DNA from: Coprobacter secundus | GTDB taxonomy: Bacteria > Bacteroidota > Bacteroidia > Bacteroidales > Coprobacteraceae | Direction of reading: 5' to 3' | DNA: 64,000 bases | Assembly (NCBI GenBank): GCA_000803105.1 | Contig: JTDA01000005.1 | Span: forward strand, 124,001 to 188,000 | Made by a program: the position numbers and the translations under genes | Shown: one piece after another, positions 27,737-37,408 of the stretch | Position numbering within the stretch: position 1 is the first letter of the stretch | Layout of the letters: each line of letters opens with the position of its first letter | The notes under the pieces: model-generated | What the model was told of the DNA's origin: nothing | Seen by the model: the letters and a program-made list of their open reading frames with translations, nothing else | The model's database searches: none

Positions 27737-30700
27737 ATGTTTGAAATATACATGAAAAATCACACAATGAAAGTTTTCTTTATTTCATTATTTTTGATAT
27801 TTTGGGGTGTAGGGAAAAGCCTTGCAACAAATTATATTCTTTCTCCTGATTCGAAAGTTGTCTTTGAGTATAAAGATTTTATCCATATCGAAACTTATTA
27901 TTGGCCAGAAACAATGCTTTCATACCGGATTTCTTTTGAGGATAATGTAAATATGGAAGATTTGGTTCTTGTCAATTGTGAAAATGGAGAGGAAGTAGAG
28001 TATCAATTGTCTGATATAAAAAAGGAAAATGACAATTTGATGTCTTGCAAAATTCATTTTATGGCAAAATTACCATCGAATGGGAACTATAGCTATGAAT
28101 TATGTTGTCGTCCGTCGAAAAGAAAAGCTGTAGTCCCGATGAAGATTTTACAAAAAAAATCATATTATGAAGTTTTTGGTGATAAGATACAACTGAGGAT
28201 TCCAATGACATCAGAGAGTATTTCTGAAAGTATTCCTGCTCCGATATTATCAATGAATGTGGGTAATGATTGGATGGGTTGTAATAGGATAAAATCGAAG
28301 TATAATCGTATATTGTCATATCATACTGAAATTGTAGAAAATGGACCATTGTATTCTCTTTTTAAAATATCTTATCGATTTTCAAATGGGGGGGAATATC
28401 AGGCAAATGTAAAATTGGTAAAGAATTATCCCTTTGCTGTGCTGGACGAGTCAATGACTAACCTTTCTAAATCGGATGAAATCGTGATGGAAATGGAATG
28501 GAATGGGTTTAACCCAGTGAAGCGCTTCGGTACTCATTGGGATAGAACATTGGAAAGCAATCGTGATATGTGGATGGGAATAGAGCAACCAATATATACA
28601 AGCTATTCAAAAGAAGATCCACGATGGACAGGGACAGGGTGGATTGAAAATCCAGCAGAGAAAATGATTTTCCGAATTTCTCCATTTGGAGGAAATTCGG
28701 TCAGAGAGCAGGTGCCTGTTATGTCATTTTGGGAAGAAGGGAATAGTGCTCGAGAATTAGGTATATTTGTTTATGATTTTAATCGCTGGAACGATCGTCA
28801 ATATGGAATTTGGCAACCAACTCCAGACTTATCCGTTTATTTTCGTTTCCAAAATCATAAGTTATTTTTTACTTATCCTCTAATTTCTGGAACGAGATCT
28901 ACTGCTGTGTCGCTGTTTCCAGTAAATGATGGAGAAAAAAGAGTGGCAGAGTTTAATGACAAATTATCGTCTTTGTTGGAACATAATGTTTATATGCAGA
29001 ATGGGTCATTGCATCATAAAAATGATCCCAAGGATTTATATTATCGCTATTCTCAGATATTGATGATGAGATACGCTTTACTAAGCCTTGATCGCATAAA
29101 GGATTGGCAACTGATGTATCCTGAAGATGCTCGTCGGCCGGAAAATCCTTTTAAAAGCCGATCGGCTTCTTCAGCGGAAAATTTTTATAAAAAAATGCTT
29201 ACTTCGGCTATGTCTTATTATCCTGTGGGTCTGAATTGTTATCCCGGAGTACATTCTATCGAGCATCGTATTTTATATTCTGAATTTGTAGAAGATTATT
29301 TACGTTATTATAAAGTGTTGACAGAGTCTCAACGCCAAACAGTGGAGGCATTGTTCATTTTAGGTGGATATGTCAATATGTTGGAAGCAATGAATCCGAT
29401 ACGTCATTCTCTTGCGGGGACGGCAAATATGGCTGCAGACGGATGGTGTATACCGCTTCAGATATCGTTCCTCTTTCCTGATCATCCTATGGCAAAAGAA
29501 TGGGCAGATTTTTATGAAAAGGAATTAGAATTGAATGGTTTGTTCTATACTCGTCCAGATGTAAAACAATATGAAAGTTTTGGTGGGCGTTGGGTAGAAA
29601 GTTTAGGGATATATAATTGGGCTTTTTTGCGCCCGGTTACCCATTCTAATATCGCAGGAGAAATGTATGACGGGAAAAACCGCTTTGCTTCTCGGTACAT
29701 GGCTTCTCGTGGACGTTGGATGGTAGATATGTTGACGGCACCAGTTTATATTCATTGGAATAAAAAGCTTGTCCCCGATTTCTATCCAAAAGGATGGAAT
29801 CCTGGGGATAGTCTGACTCGTCCTGAATTTGCTCGCTGTTATCCTCCTCATGGAGCTCACAGTAAAGGTTTTCTTGTACCTACTTATATGCCTTATTTTC
29901 AGTTGGCGGAGTGGATGGAAAACTATGATCCCTTGTTGTCTGAACATCTTTTTTGGCTATCTTCTGCAGGAGATGAAGTGGAGAAGAAAAAGACCGATAC
30001 CGACTGGAATGCTCCTTATCTGAATATGCATCCCATAAAACGAACGGGAACTAATCCACATCTTAAAAGTACAAAATATACGGGACATGGTATTGTTTTA
30101 CGAGCTGGAGTCGATACTCCCGAAGAATTATCCATTCATCTCAATCAAGTAGATAAAGGTCCCAATTATCGCTGGGGTAATCAAGGAGAAGGAAATACCG
30201 GAGGGATTTATTTCTACGCGCAAGGGCAAGTATTTACTGGTCATGAAAACGAAATTGCAGGAGACCATGTAGTGAACAATCTTGATGGACTGACAAATTT
30301 CGGAGTGATGAAGGATGGAGAGTTCAGAACCATAGGAATGAACGAGCTCAAAGCCCCGTTATATGATTTTGGGGTAGCCCAGTTTGCTGAATTATTGTCG
30401 GATGGGGAAAATGATAAATATGTGTGGCCTGAGTATCTCTCCCGTAGTGTTATGCTTGCAGGAACTGATTATTTTATTCTTTTTGATGAAGTCGGAACAA
30501 ACTGGAGAGCATCGACTCGTTTCTCGTGGTTTAATGTCAATGGAAAAGAGTTTCCTAAAATTATATTTTTATCCTCTTATGGACGTAAAGGAGGTTGGAT
30601 GGCTGCCAGAACTGAAAATTCAAGAGGTTTTTATCGAGATTCGTTCGAGTCATTATTGACTTTAGTTACACATAAGAAAAAAGAAGTGAACGTAGAAGGA

Positions 30701-31900
30701 GGGAAATATGCTATTGCTCCGATATTGAAAGATTCCGATATAGCAGAATTCATTCCTTCGGGAAGTAGTTCTTTACCGCAAGGTGTATTTCATATTTCGA
30801 CTGGAAAAAGTTCTGATATTGTATTCCGAGATAGAAGTGAAATAAGCTATGTTTCAGAGACCGAAACATTTGAGGGAAAGGCTGGATTGATACGTCGTTT
30901 TGGTGCCGATAGTTTAATACTGGCAATGTTCAAAGGCTCTCATATAGCAGCCGACGGATTAGATGTACGGTTAGAATCGAAGGGGAGAGCAGCAATAGCT
31001 TTGACTCGAAATTTTAGAAAAGAACTCAACGGGACCTTAAAGACTGAGGTGGATACTGAACTGGAACTTTCTGGACTTTTTCCCGGTGGAACACTATATA
31101 TAGATGGTATACGATACGGTTCGACAGTTTCGGGTAGCGATATGAGGATACATTTATCTAAAGGGGAATACACATTGGAATATACGGAGGAGGCTGCAAC
31201 TCCAATGTCCAGTCGGATTATCCGTACAGAATATGAGAAAAATAGGGTGAAGTTATTTGTTGAGTCTCCTACATGTCGGTCGGTTCGTATAGAGCTCTCT
31301 TATGATGGAGGAAAGACATGGAAGATAAAAGGAAAGACATCTAAGGGAATTTATTTTTTACCGAATGAGAAAGAAGGGAAAATACATGTGCGTGCAGTAT
31401 CCTGTAACGGGAATAAATGTGCACGTTATGCTCCAGAGTATCCTATATATTTTACCGCTGAACCACCACATTATCCTGAAGGATTGTGGCTAAAGTTGAA
31501 TGAGGGACAGGTGGAACTGAATTGGGGAACTGTTTTAGGTGTACAAGAGTATCGTCTTTACCGTAGGAAGCAAGGAGATGAAAATTTTGAAATGATTTAT
31601 CGAGGGAAAGAGAATACGTATACTGATACGAATGTTCCCGGAATACAAAAAGCGTATGTGTTGCCGGGTAGCCTTGACAACAAAGAGCAGAATCGTATGG
31701 GGCTTGTCGTATATGAGTATGCAGTAACAGCAGTTAATGGGCGAGGAGAAAGCCGAATGAGTCCGGTAGAAAATACGGATCCTGCTTCTTGGCGAAATTG
31801 GTATCCAGATACCGAATTGAAATTTAAGCGGCAGTCAGCTTTTTGGATGCCACCTTATACACCAGCTGAAAAATCTCCGGAAAGGTATTATCCGGATTGA
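27737..31900 (+). CDS. Giant secreted heparinase-like/polysaccharide-lyase-like protein with Fn3-type end
   Basis: A 1387-residue exported protein. In-frame ATGs at 27737, 27752 and 27767 are possible starts; the signal peptide VFFISLFLIFWGVGKSLA favours one of the last two. Residues about 30-400 are beta-rich. About 420-760 look helical, like an alpha/alpha toroid, with HSLAGTANMAADGW and GGRWVESLGIYNW. About 770-1100 form a beta-sandwich region (KYTGHGIVLRAG, GGIYFYAQGQVFTGHEN) resembling the C-terminal half of heparinase II/III-type lyases. The end has fibronectin-like modules (IELSYDGGKTWKIKGKTSK, VQEYRLYRRKQGDENFEM). I cannot assign a CAZy family. Its neighbour GH105 acts on unsaturated uronides, the usual product of a lyase, so lyase activity on a uronate-containing glycan is the working inference. 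No tail-type sorting domain is seen. Confidence 0.6.
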   Translation: MFEIYMKNHTMKVFFISLFLIFWGVGKSLATNYILSPDSKVVFEYKDFIHIETYYWPETMLSYRISFEDNVNMEDLVLVNCENGEEVEYQLSDIKKENDNLMSCKIHFMAKLPSNGNYSYELCCRPSKRKAVVPMKILQKKSYYEVFGDKIQLRIPMTSESISESIPAPILSMNVGNDWMGCNRIKSKYNRILSYHTEIVENGPLYSLFKISYRFSNGGEYQANVKLVKNYPFAVLDESMTNLSKSDEIVMEMEWNGFNPVKRFGTHWDRTLESNRDMWMGIEQPIYTSYSKEDPRWTGTGWIENPAEKMIFRISPFGGNSVREQVPVMSFWEEGNSARELGIFVYDFNRWNDRQYGIWQPTPDLSVYFRFQNHKLFFTYPLISGTRSTAVSLFPVNDGEKRVAEFNDKLSSLLEHNVYMQNGSLHHKNDPKDLYYRYSQILMMRYALLSLDRIKDWQLMYPEDARRPENPFKSRSASSAENFYKKMLTSAMSYYPVGLNCYPGVHSIEHRILYSEFVEDYLRYYKVLTESQRQTVEALFILGGYVNMLEAMNPIRHSLAGTANMAADGWCIPLQISFLFPDHPMAKEWADFYEKELELNGLFYTRPDVKQYESFGGRWVESLGIYNWAFLRPVTHSNIAGEMYDGKNRFASRYMASRGRWMVDMLTAPVYIHWNKKLVPDFYPKGWNPGDSLTRPEFARCYPPHGAHSKGFLVPTYMPYFQLAEWMENYDPLLSEHLFWLSSAGDEVEKKKTDTDWNAPYLNMHPIKRTGTNPHLKSTKYTGHGIVLRAGVDTPEELSIHLNQVDKGPNYRWGNQGEGNTGGIYFYAQGQVFTGHENEIAGDHVVNNLDGLTNFGVMKDGEFRTIGMNELKAPLYDFGVAQFAELLSDGENDKYVWPEYLSRSVMLAGTDYFILFDEVGTNWRASTRFSWFNVNGKEFPKIIFLSSYGRKGGWMAARTENSRGFYRDSFESLLTLVTHKKKEVNVEGGKYAIAPILKDSDIAEFIPSGSSSLPQGVFHISTGKSSDIVFRDRSEISYVSETETFEGKAGLIRRFGADSLILAMFKGSHIAADGLDVRLESKGRAAIALTRNFRKELNGTLKTEVDTELELSGLFPGGTLYIDGIRYGSTVSGSDMRIHLSKGEYTLEYTEEAATPMSSRIIRTEYEKNRVKLFVESPTCRSVRIELSYDGGKTWKIKGKTSKGIYFLPNEKEGKIHVRAVSCNGNKCARYAPEYPIYFTAEPPHYPEGLWLKLNEGQVELNWGTVLGVQEYRLYRRKQGDENFEMIYRGKENTYTDTNVPGIQKAYVLPGSLDNKEQNRMGLVVYEYAVTAVNGRGESRMSPVENTDPASWRNWYPDTELKFKRQSAFWMPPYTPAEKSPERYYPD

Positions 31901-31954
31901 CTTGAGAAAAGAATAAATCAAATATAAAAATATAATGTATAATCCAATCGAGTT

Positions 31955-33112
31955 ATGAAAAAAGAGAATCAAAAGTGGATGAAGTGGCCTTTGGGGATAA
32001 TACTATGTATATTCGCCTTTTCCTCTTGTGCAGAGAATAAGTATGATTTAGAGCATTTTCCAAAGGATGCGGATCCGATAATTGTCGGAACGCGTTTAGT
32101 AAATCGTTTTTTGGAGCAACCGCATTCCCAATATGGGAATCCTTTGCGTATTAACGAGCCGAGAGTTAATATTACCTATCCGGATGTATGTGCTTGGGTG
32201 GGGGGGCTCTGGTTTGCAAAATCGGTAGATAATAAAGAGTTGACAAATAGATTGGAGGAACGTTTTCTTCCATTGTTGGCAGAGGAGTCTCGCTTACAAC
32301 CTGTTCCGAATCATGTAGATAATAATGTTTTCGGAACTTTACCTTTGGAATTGTATATGCAAACGGGTAAGGAAGAATATAAAAAACTGGGGATGATGTA
32401 TGCCGATACTCAGTGGCAGCTTCCGGAAGAAGGATATACACCAGAACAAAAGAAATGGTCTGAGCATGGATATTCATGGCAGACACGTATATGGATAGAT
32501 GATATGTTTATGATTACGGCTGTCCAAGGGGCTGCTTATAGAGTGACAAAGGATACTACTTATGCGACAAGGGCTGCCAGAGAAATGGTCTTTTATTTAG
32601 ATTCGATACAACAGGGTAATGGCTTGTTTTATCATTCCCCGGAAGCTCCTTTCTGTTGGGGACGCGGCAATGGTTGGATGGCAGTAGGTATGGCCGAATT
32701 GCTCCGTATATTACCTGAAGATAATACTTATCGACCGGAGATAATGAAAAGATATTTGAAGATGATGAACAAGCTGAAGGAATGTCAACAAGAAAACGGG
32801 ATGTGGCTTCAATTAGTAGATGATCCGTCTATGTGGGAAGAGACATCAGGTTCGGCAATGTTTACATATGCTATGATTGTAGGTGTAAAAAAAGGATGGT
32901 TGGGAAAAGAGTATGCAGAAGCTGCCCGAAAAGCATGGCTTTCTTTAGTGAAATATATTGATGAGAATGGAGATATGACTAATGTATGTGAGGGAACGAA
33001 TGTCGGGTTTACACAAAAATATTATCGAGATAGAGTACCTCTGACGGGTGATATTCATGGTATTGCACCTATGATATGGTGTGCTTACGCATTAACTTGC
33101 AATGATCTTTAA
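31955..33112 (+). CDS. GH105/GH88-type unsaturated uronyl hydrolase, lipoprotein
   Basis: A 385-residue lipoprotein (cysteine in FAFSSCAENK, about residue 26) with an alpha/alpha-barrel of the YteR/GH105 type. Visible features are DVCAWVGGLWFAKSVDN, the motif SWQTRIWIDDMFMITAVQG (the paired aspartates are in the usual place of the catalytic acid), FCWGRGNGWMAVGMAELL and WEETSGSAMFTYAM. Such enzymes remove the 4,5-unsaturated uronic acid left at the non-reducing end by polysaccharide lyases. Because it is a lipoprotein it probably works in the periplasm or at the outer membrane. It follows the giant lyase-like protein by 54 bases, which fits a lyase-then-hydrolase order. GH88 is the alternative family. 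Confidence 0.82.
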   Translation: MKKENQKWMKWPLGIILCIFAFSSCAENKYDLEHFPKDADPIIVGTRLVNRFLEQPHSQYGNPLRINEPRVNITYPDVCAWVGGLWFAKSVDNKELTNRLEERFLPLLAEESRLQPVPNHVDNNVFGTLPLELYMQTGKEEYKKLGMMYADTQWQLPEEGYTPEQKKWSEHGYSWQTRIWIDDMFMITAVQGAAYRVTKDTTYATRAAREMVFYLDSIQQGNGLFYHSPEAPFCWGRGNGWMAVGMAELLRILPEDNTYRPEIMKRYLKMMNKLKECQQENGMWLQLVDDPSMWEETSGSAMFTYAMIVGVKKGWLGKEYAEAARKAWLSLVKYIDENGDMTNVCEGTNVGFTQKYYRDRVPLTGDIHGIAPMIWCAYALTCNDL

Positions 33113-33189
33113 ATGATATTTTGAGTTGATATAATTACTGATTTGTTTAAAAATCTTGATTTAAAAGAAAGTCTATTACCAATAAAAAA

Positions 33190-34980
33190 ATGATTATGAG
33201 AACGAAATTGATTACTTTGGTTTTGGCGGGTATGACGTTTATTGCAACAGATTCGTTTGCCCGTAAAGTGTATGTGAAATTAGGTACTGATACTCAAGCG
33301 TGGAGTAATGTTGTAGAAGATAACGATAATGTTGTGATTACCCTTCCTTCCGGAAGTTCTGATTTTGTTTTGAATGTCATTGACCAGTTACAAGAGGGTG
33401 ATGAGGTATGGGTGGCAAAAGGTGTATATGAAAATTCGGCGACTATGATACTGAATGCTGATAATAATAGGACGGATGTTACTTTGTATGGAGGATTTAT
33501 AGGGACAGAGACTTCAATAGAACAAAGGGCTAAAAGTGATGTGGACGGGAACGGAATAGTTGAACCCTGGGAGTTTACTAATGTGACTAATTTTAAAGGG
33601 AAAGGATCGGCAGATGATGCTTCTTCTACTTTTGTTATGTTGAGCATGCAAAGTGGCACTACTGTGGATGGAGTGACTATTTCTGATAATTATTATACCG
33701 GACAAACTGCTTCAGGTGGTTCTATTGGGGGGAGTGGAACCGTACGTAATACCATTTTTCGTAATTTAGTCACGGAGAATAAGACCGATGGTAAGAATAT
33801 TACAGGGGGTGGTATTTATATTTCGGGAGGACATGTTGACGGTTGCTTGATAGAATCGTGTGCTGCTATCCAGACTGCCAATAACGGTGGTCAGAATCAG
33901 GGAGGAGGAGTATTGATATATGGTGTCTCTGATAACAATTGCGGGATAAGGACTCCATCAGGTTATTTGAAAAATTCTATTATTCGTAATTGTAAATCTG
34001 AAGGAGGCAGTAAGCCGATGGGAGCCGCAATATTTTATAAAAATGGGGCTATTGTTGAAAATTGTGTAATTGCCAATAATGCATCTACAAGAGGAGCAAA
34101 TGGCACGAAAGATGGTCAAGGTGTTATTCAAGGGCATACTAAAGGTGATGCTACGTATGAAGTGAACCGTTTTATTAATTGTACTATTGTGAATAATGTA
34201 GCCGATATTTATACTATATTTTTTGAAGCAGCTTGTACAGAGGTTTACAACTGTATTTGTTGGGGAAATACTACGGGAGGAAAAGATTACCCCACACAAG
34301 ATTCTGATTATAATAATAATATTCGTTGGGCTGCAGAGAGTAATGTAAAGTCTGGGACTTATCCTTATGTTGAAAGTTTTGCTTATAATAGTGCAGGTAT
34401 TTATAATATTGCAAGTGTCCAGAATACCTATTCTCCGATATTGTTATCTTTCCCTCTTGTTGAAGGAACCTCTGAAACTGAAGGGGAAAATCCGGAATTT
34501 GTGAATCCGACTATATATCCGGGATTGGCAATAACTGATGAAGATATGGATAATATCCGTAAAGCTAACTGGTCATTAAAGGAGGGTTCTCCGTTGATAA
34601 ATGCCGGAGTAAATACACCGAATAATATGGGAGAATTTGTTGCAAATGCGACTTTACCTACATCTTTACCCGAGATGGATTTATTAGGGAAGGTTCGTGT
34701 AGGTAATTTCGATTTGGGAGCATACGAATTTGGGGCTGTTTCGGGTATACGGAAGTCGACAATCGATACAACTTGTCGAATATTTTCGAACGAAGGTGCT
34801 CTTCAGATCTTGGGTTTAAATGATGTTGCAATTGTTCAAATATATGCTTTAGATGGAGCATTGGTATATAATGCGACCATAGATACTGAAAATGTTGTCC
34901 TTCCTATGTCTTTGAAAGGTTGTTATGTTGTGAAGGTACAAGATGTCAATGGGGTATATGGGCAGAAAGTGATTTTTTGA
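33190..34980 (+). CDS. Secreted right-handed beta-helix protein with choice-of-anchor Q-like segment and Por sorting domain
   Basis: A 596-residue exported protein. After a signal peptide (LVLAGMTFIATDSFA), residues about 35-480 show parallel beta-helix repeats with short Asn/Gly turns (GSGTVRNTIFRN, GGGIYISGGHVDGCLIESC, NGAIVENCVIANNAS, FINCTIVNNVA). Around 495-515, MDLLGKVRVGNFDLGAYEFG is the choice-of-anchor Q signature. The last ~70 residues (VAIVQIYALDGALVYNATI to YVVKVQDVNGVYGQKVIF) resemble a type IX secretion C-terminal domain. Beta-helix proteins of this size include pectate, alginate and chondroitin lyases, but I see no catalytic motif that decides. It lies in the utilization locus after GH105. 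Confidence 0.7.
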   Translation: MIMRTKLITLVLAGMTFIATDSFARKVYVKLGTDTQAWSNVVEDNDNVVITLPSGSSDFVLNVIDQLQEGDEVWVAKGVYENSATMILNADNNRTDVTLYGGFIGTETSIEQRAKSDVDGNGIVEPWEFTNVTNFKGKGSADDASSTFVMLSMQSGTTVDGVTISDNYYTGQTASGGSIGGSGTVRNTIFRNLVTENKTDGKNITGGGIYISGGHVDGCLIESCAAIQTANNGGQNQGGGVLIYGVSDNNCGIRTPSGYLKNSIIRNCKSEGGSKPMGAAIFYKNGAIVENCVIANNASTRGANGTKDGQGVIQGHTKGDATYEVNRFINCTIVNNVADIYTIFFEAACTEVYNCICWGNTTGGKDYPTQDSDYNNNIRWAAESNVKSGTYPYVESFAYNSAGIYNIASVQNTYSPILLSFPLVEGTSETEGENPEFVNPTIYPGLAITDEDMDNIRKANWSLKEGSPLINAGVNTPNNMGEFVANATLPTSLPEMDLLGKVRVGNFDLGAYEFGAVSGIRKSTIDTTCRIFSNEGALQILGLNDVAIVQIYALDGALVYNATIDTENVVLPMSLKGCYVVKVQDVNGVYGQKVIF

Positions 34981-35010
34981 GTTTGATGAAAGTTAGGTAA
35001 AGATGAAAAA

Positions 35011-35040
35011 TCCGGAAGATTATTTTTCTTTCCGGACTTT
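35011..35040 (+). terminator. Possible terminator after the beta-helix gene
   Basis: TCCGGAA (35011-35017) pairs with TTCCGGA (35030-35036), followed by CTTTT, 31 bases past the stop codon. The stem is short but G+C-rich against an A/T background, so partial termination inside the locus is plausible. Confidence 0.5.
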
Positions 35041-35156
35041 TCGTCTAAAAGGCAACAGAGTTTTATCTCTCTTACCGGAAAGATAATATTGTCCGATAGA
35101 GAGTGAAATGATAAGGTATAGGACTGTTATTGAACCATAAATATAAAAGGAATAAA

Positions 35157-37334
35157 ATGTTGAGAAGATTAGAGTATATTACGGTATATTTAGTGGCAGT
35201 ATTTTTTGTTCAAATGGAGAGTGTGAAGGCACAATTTACAATCACTGGTACTACATTTCGTGAACGATGTGATGCATTGATTGAGTGTATGGTAAATGAT
35301 ATACAACCATATGGTAAGAACAGCACTTCGATAAAATATACCACACCTTTCTATTGGGCACGTATATATCAAGGAGTTGATGTAGAAAACTCTATTGCGG
35401 AGTTGGAGCGTATTTATGATTATTGGTTGACCGATCCATCTACGGTTTATCTCTCAGGGTCTGATGTCGATTTTAGTGACCATATGACTATGCATGGTTA
35501 TCTCTTGACCAAAGATAAATTACCTGATAGTTTGAAAGATAAAGTAAAACGTTTTTTACAGCTTTCTGATTTCAACACTTACGGTACTGGGACTAGTACA
35601 TTGAATATGGATATGATGCATTATACTGCAGGTTTGCTTGCTGCTCAAGAATGGTCAGATTTTACAGATGTGGCCGGTCGGACAGCAGAAAACATAATTA
35701 ATTATAATCGACCTCGTATTTTGAATGTGTTGGACAATATTTTTCATAATAATTGTAGTGAAATGGATGCTTTCGTCTATCTACCGACAGATTTTATGTA
35801 TATTCGTATGCTGGCAGAATATTGTACAGACTCTGAGGTTAATCGAAAAGCAAAGGTGGTCTATCAACAGATGATTGCAGCCATGATAGGTGCTTGGAAT
35901 CAAGGATTATATGTTGCTAATCCTCCACGTAGTAAGGGATGGGAACAGTTGGTAGGAGGTCCTTTGGGCATGAACTCTCGAATAACAATGTTGGCATGGC
36001 TTTTCTTCGGGAATCCTTCTAATTCAATAAAAATGGCAGACCAATGTATGTCGGATACGAATAATTCGGCTTCATTTTGCTTTTGGGTAGCGTATAAAGG
36101 TCGGGTAGTACCGCTACCTGCAATATTAAATGCAGAGAAACGTAAGACATATCCCTATGAGTATACCAGTTTTATTGATAATATTACAGTCAGTAAAACA
36201 AATACCATGACTAAAAACTGGAAGCAGTATAAGTATACTTGGCAAAGTCAAAATTATGGTTTAGCTACGCAGACAGAGATACCTTATAATTTGACAAAGG
36301 CTCCCAGTACATATGCATATAAGGAGATAAAACGTACATATTTGGTTTGGCGAGACGAGACTACCGATAAGTGCTTTTTTACAGTCTGTCAGGATAATCC
36401 TGAGCGACCGACTGATGCTGTGAATGCAAATGCCGTAGGATATGGAGAGAATCCTTATCATAGAGTTTTGCAGTATAAGGGAACAGCTATTGGAATTACA
36501 AATGTTCCGACAACGTATCTTAAAGATAATCGTTATCGGATGTATGTCCCTTTTACGAATGAGGGCATTAAAGCACGTCATGATAAAGAATGGATATTTT
36601 GCCATACAGGAAGTATGATGTTTGCTTTTCGTACTGTAGAACCTTTTACGATGGGAGGTAGATTGCCTTTTTCGGTGCCTGGTTGTACTGTACTTATGTT
36701 TAATCCTACTACTACCCATAAGGGTGCATGGATATTGGAAACGACTGAAATTACTGAAGATTTGAAGGGTGCAGATATGGATGAGGAGTTAGATAAATTT
36801 GAGGCTAAACTTTTAGCAAACAGTAAAATAGAAACATTGGATTATTCGACAGATTATCCTCGACTTCAATATACCTCAATGTCTGGAGATGTACTTGACT
36901 TAACTTATTTTCCTCCGACTTCAACTTATTCGGGTCAATATAAGATAAATGGCATTACCCAAAGTTTAAATACTAGTTTGTTTTCTTCTCCTTATGCTGT
37001 GCAAGAAGATAAGAGTGAGGATGTATATATTTATGATACAGAAGAGACACCTACCAAATTATCGTGGGGTGATGATATACTGGGTATGGAGAAAGTACAT
37101 CCGGAGGTAAATATACGATATCGAGTGTCGGGTGGTTATTTGTATGTATCAGGGATAGAATCTACAACCCCTGCTCAAATATCGATATTCGAGAAAACTG
37201 GAACATTGATTTGTAATAAACAAGTATTCAGTGAAGCGGATAGTTCGGTAAATGTAGCGGATTTTGCTTCGGGTATATATTTATTACGAGTACAATCATC
37301 TAATTATTGTTGGGTGACTAAGTTTGTCAAGTAA
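35157..37334 (+). CDS. Secreted toroid-type protein, possible polysaccharide lyase, with Por sorting domain
   Basis: A protein of about 725 residues. I use ATG 35157, preceded by AAAAGGAATAAA, rather than the in-frame TTG at 35130. A signal peptide (YITVYLVAVFFVQMESVKA) is followed by a helical region of about 30-320 (FRERCDALIECMVNDIQPYG, LNMDMMHYTAGLLAAQEW, NNCSEMDAFVYLPTDFMYIR) of alpha/alpha-toroid character. A beta-rich part follows at about 330-620 (CHTGSMMFAFRTVEPF, MGGRLPFSVPGCTVLMF). This two-part layout is that of several lyase families, but I cannot name one. The last ~75 residues (YLYVSGIESTTPAQISIFEK to GIYLLRVQSSNY) are a type IX sorting domain, so the protein is probably attached to or released from the cell surface. 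It shares the locus with GH105. Confidence 0.6.
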   Translation: MLRRLEYITVYLVAVFFVQMESVKAQFTITGTTFRERCDALIECMVNDIQPYGKNSTSIKYTTPFYWARIYQGVDVENSIAELERIYDYWLTDPSTVYLSGSDVDFSDHMTMHGYLLTKDKLPDSLKDKVKRFLQLSDFNTYGTGTSTLNMDMMHYTAGLLAAQEWSDFTDVAGRTAENIINYNRPRILNVLDNIFHNNCSEMDAFVYLPTDFMYIRMLAEYCTDSEVNRKAKVVYQQMIAAMIGAWNQGLYVANPPRSKGWEQLVGGPLGMNSRITMLAWLFFGNPSNSIKMADQCMSDTNNSASFCFWVAYKGRVVPLPAILNAEKRKTYPYEYTSFIDNITVSKTNTMTKNWKQYKYTWQSQNYGLATQTEIPYNLTKAPSTYAYKEIKRTYLVWRDETTDKCFFTVCQDNPERPTDAVNANAVGYGENPYHRVLQYKGTAIGITNVPTTYLKDNRYRMYVPFTNEGIKARHDKEWIFCHTGSMMFAFRTVEPFTMGGRLPFSVPGCTVLMFNPTTTHKGAWILETTEITEDLKGADMDEELDKFEAKLLANSKIETLDYSTDYPRLQYTSMSGDVLDLTYFPPTSTYSGQYKINGITQSLNTSLFSSPYAVQEDKSEDVYIYDTEETPTKLSWGDDILGMEKVHPEVNIRYRVSGGYLYVSGIESTTPAQISIFEKTGTLICNKQVFSEADSSVNVADFASGIYLLRVQSSNYCWVTKFVK

Positions 37335-37408
37335 GTGTTTTTGATAGCTTTATAATAGGTTGTATACTACATTTATTTGTGAGTATTGTTATGTGAAAAA
37401 GATAGAAA

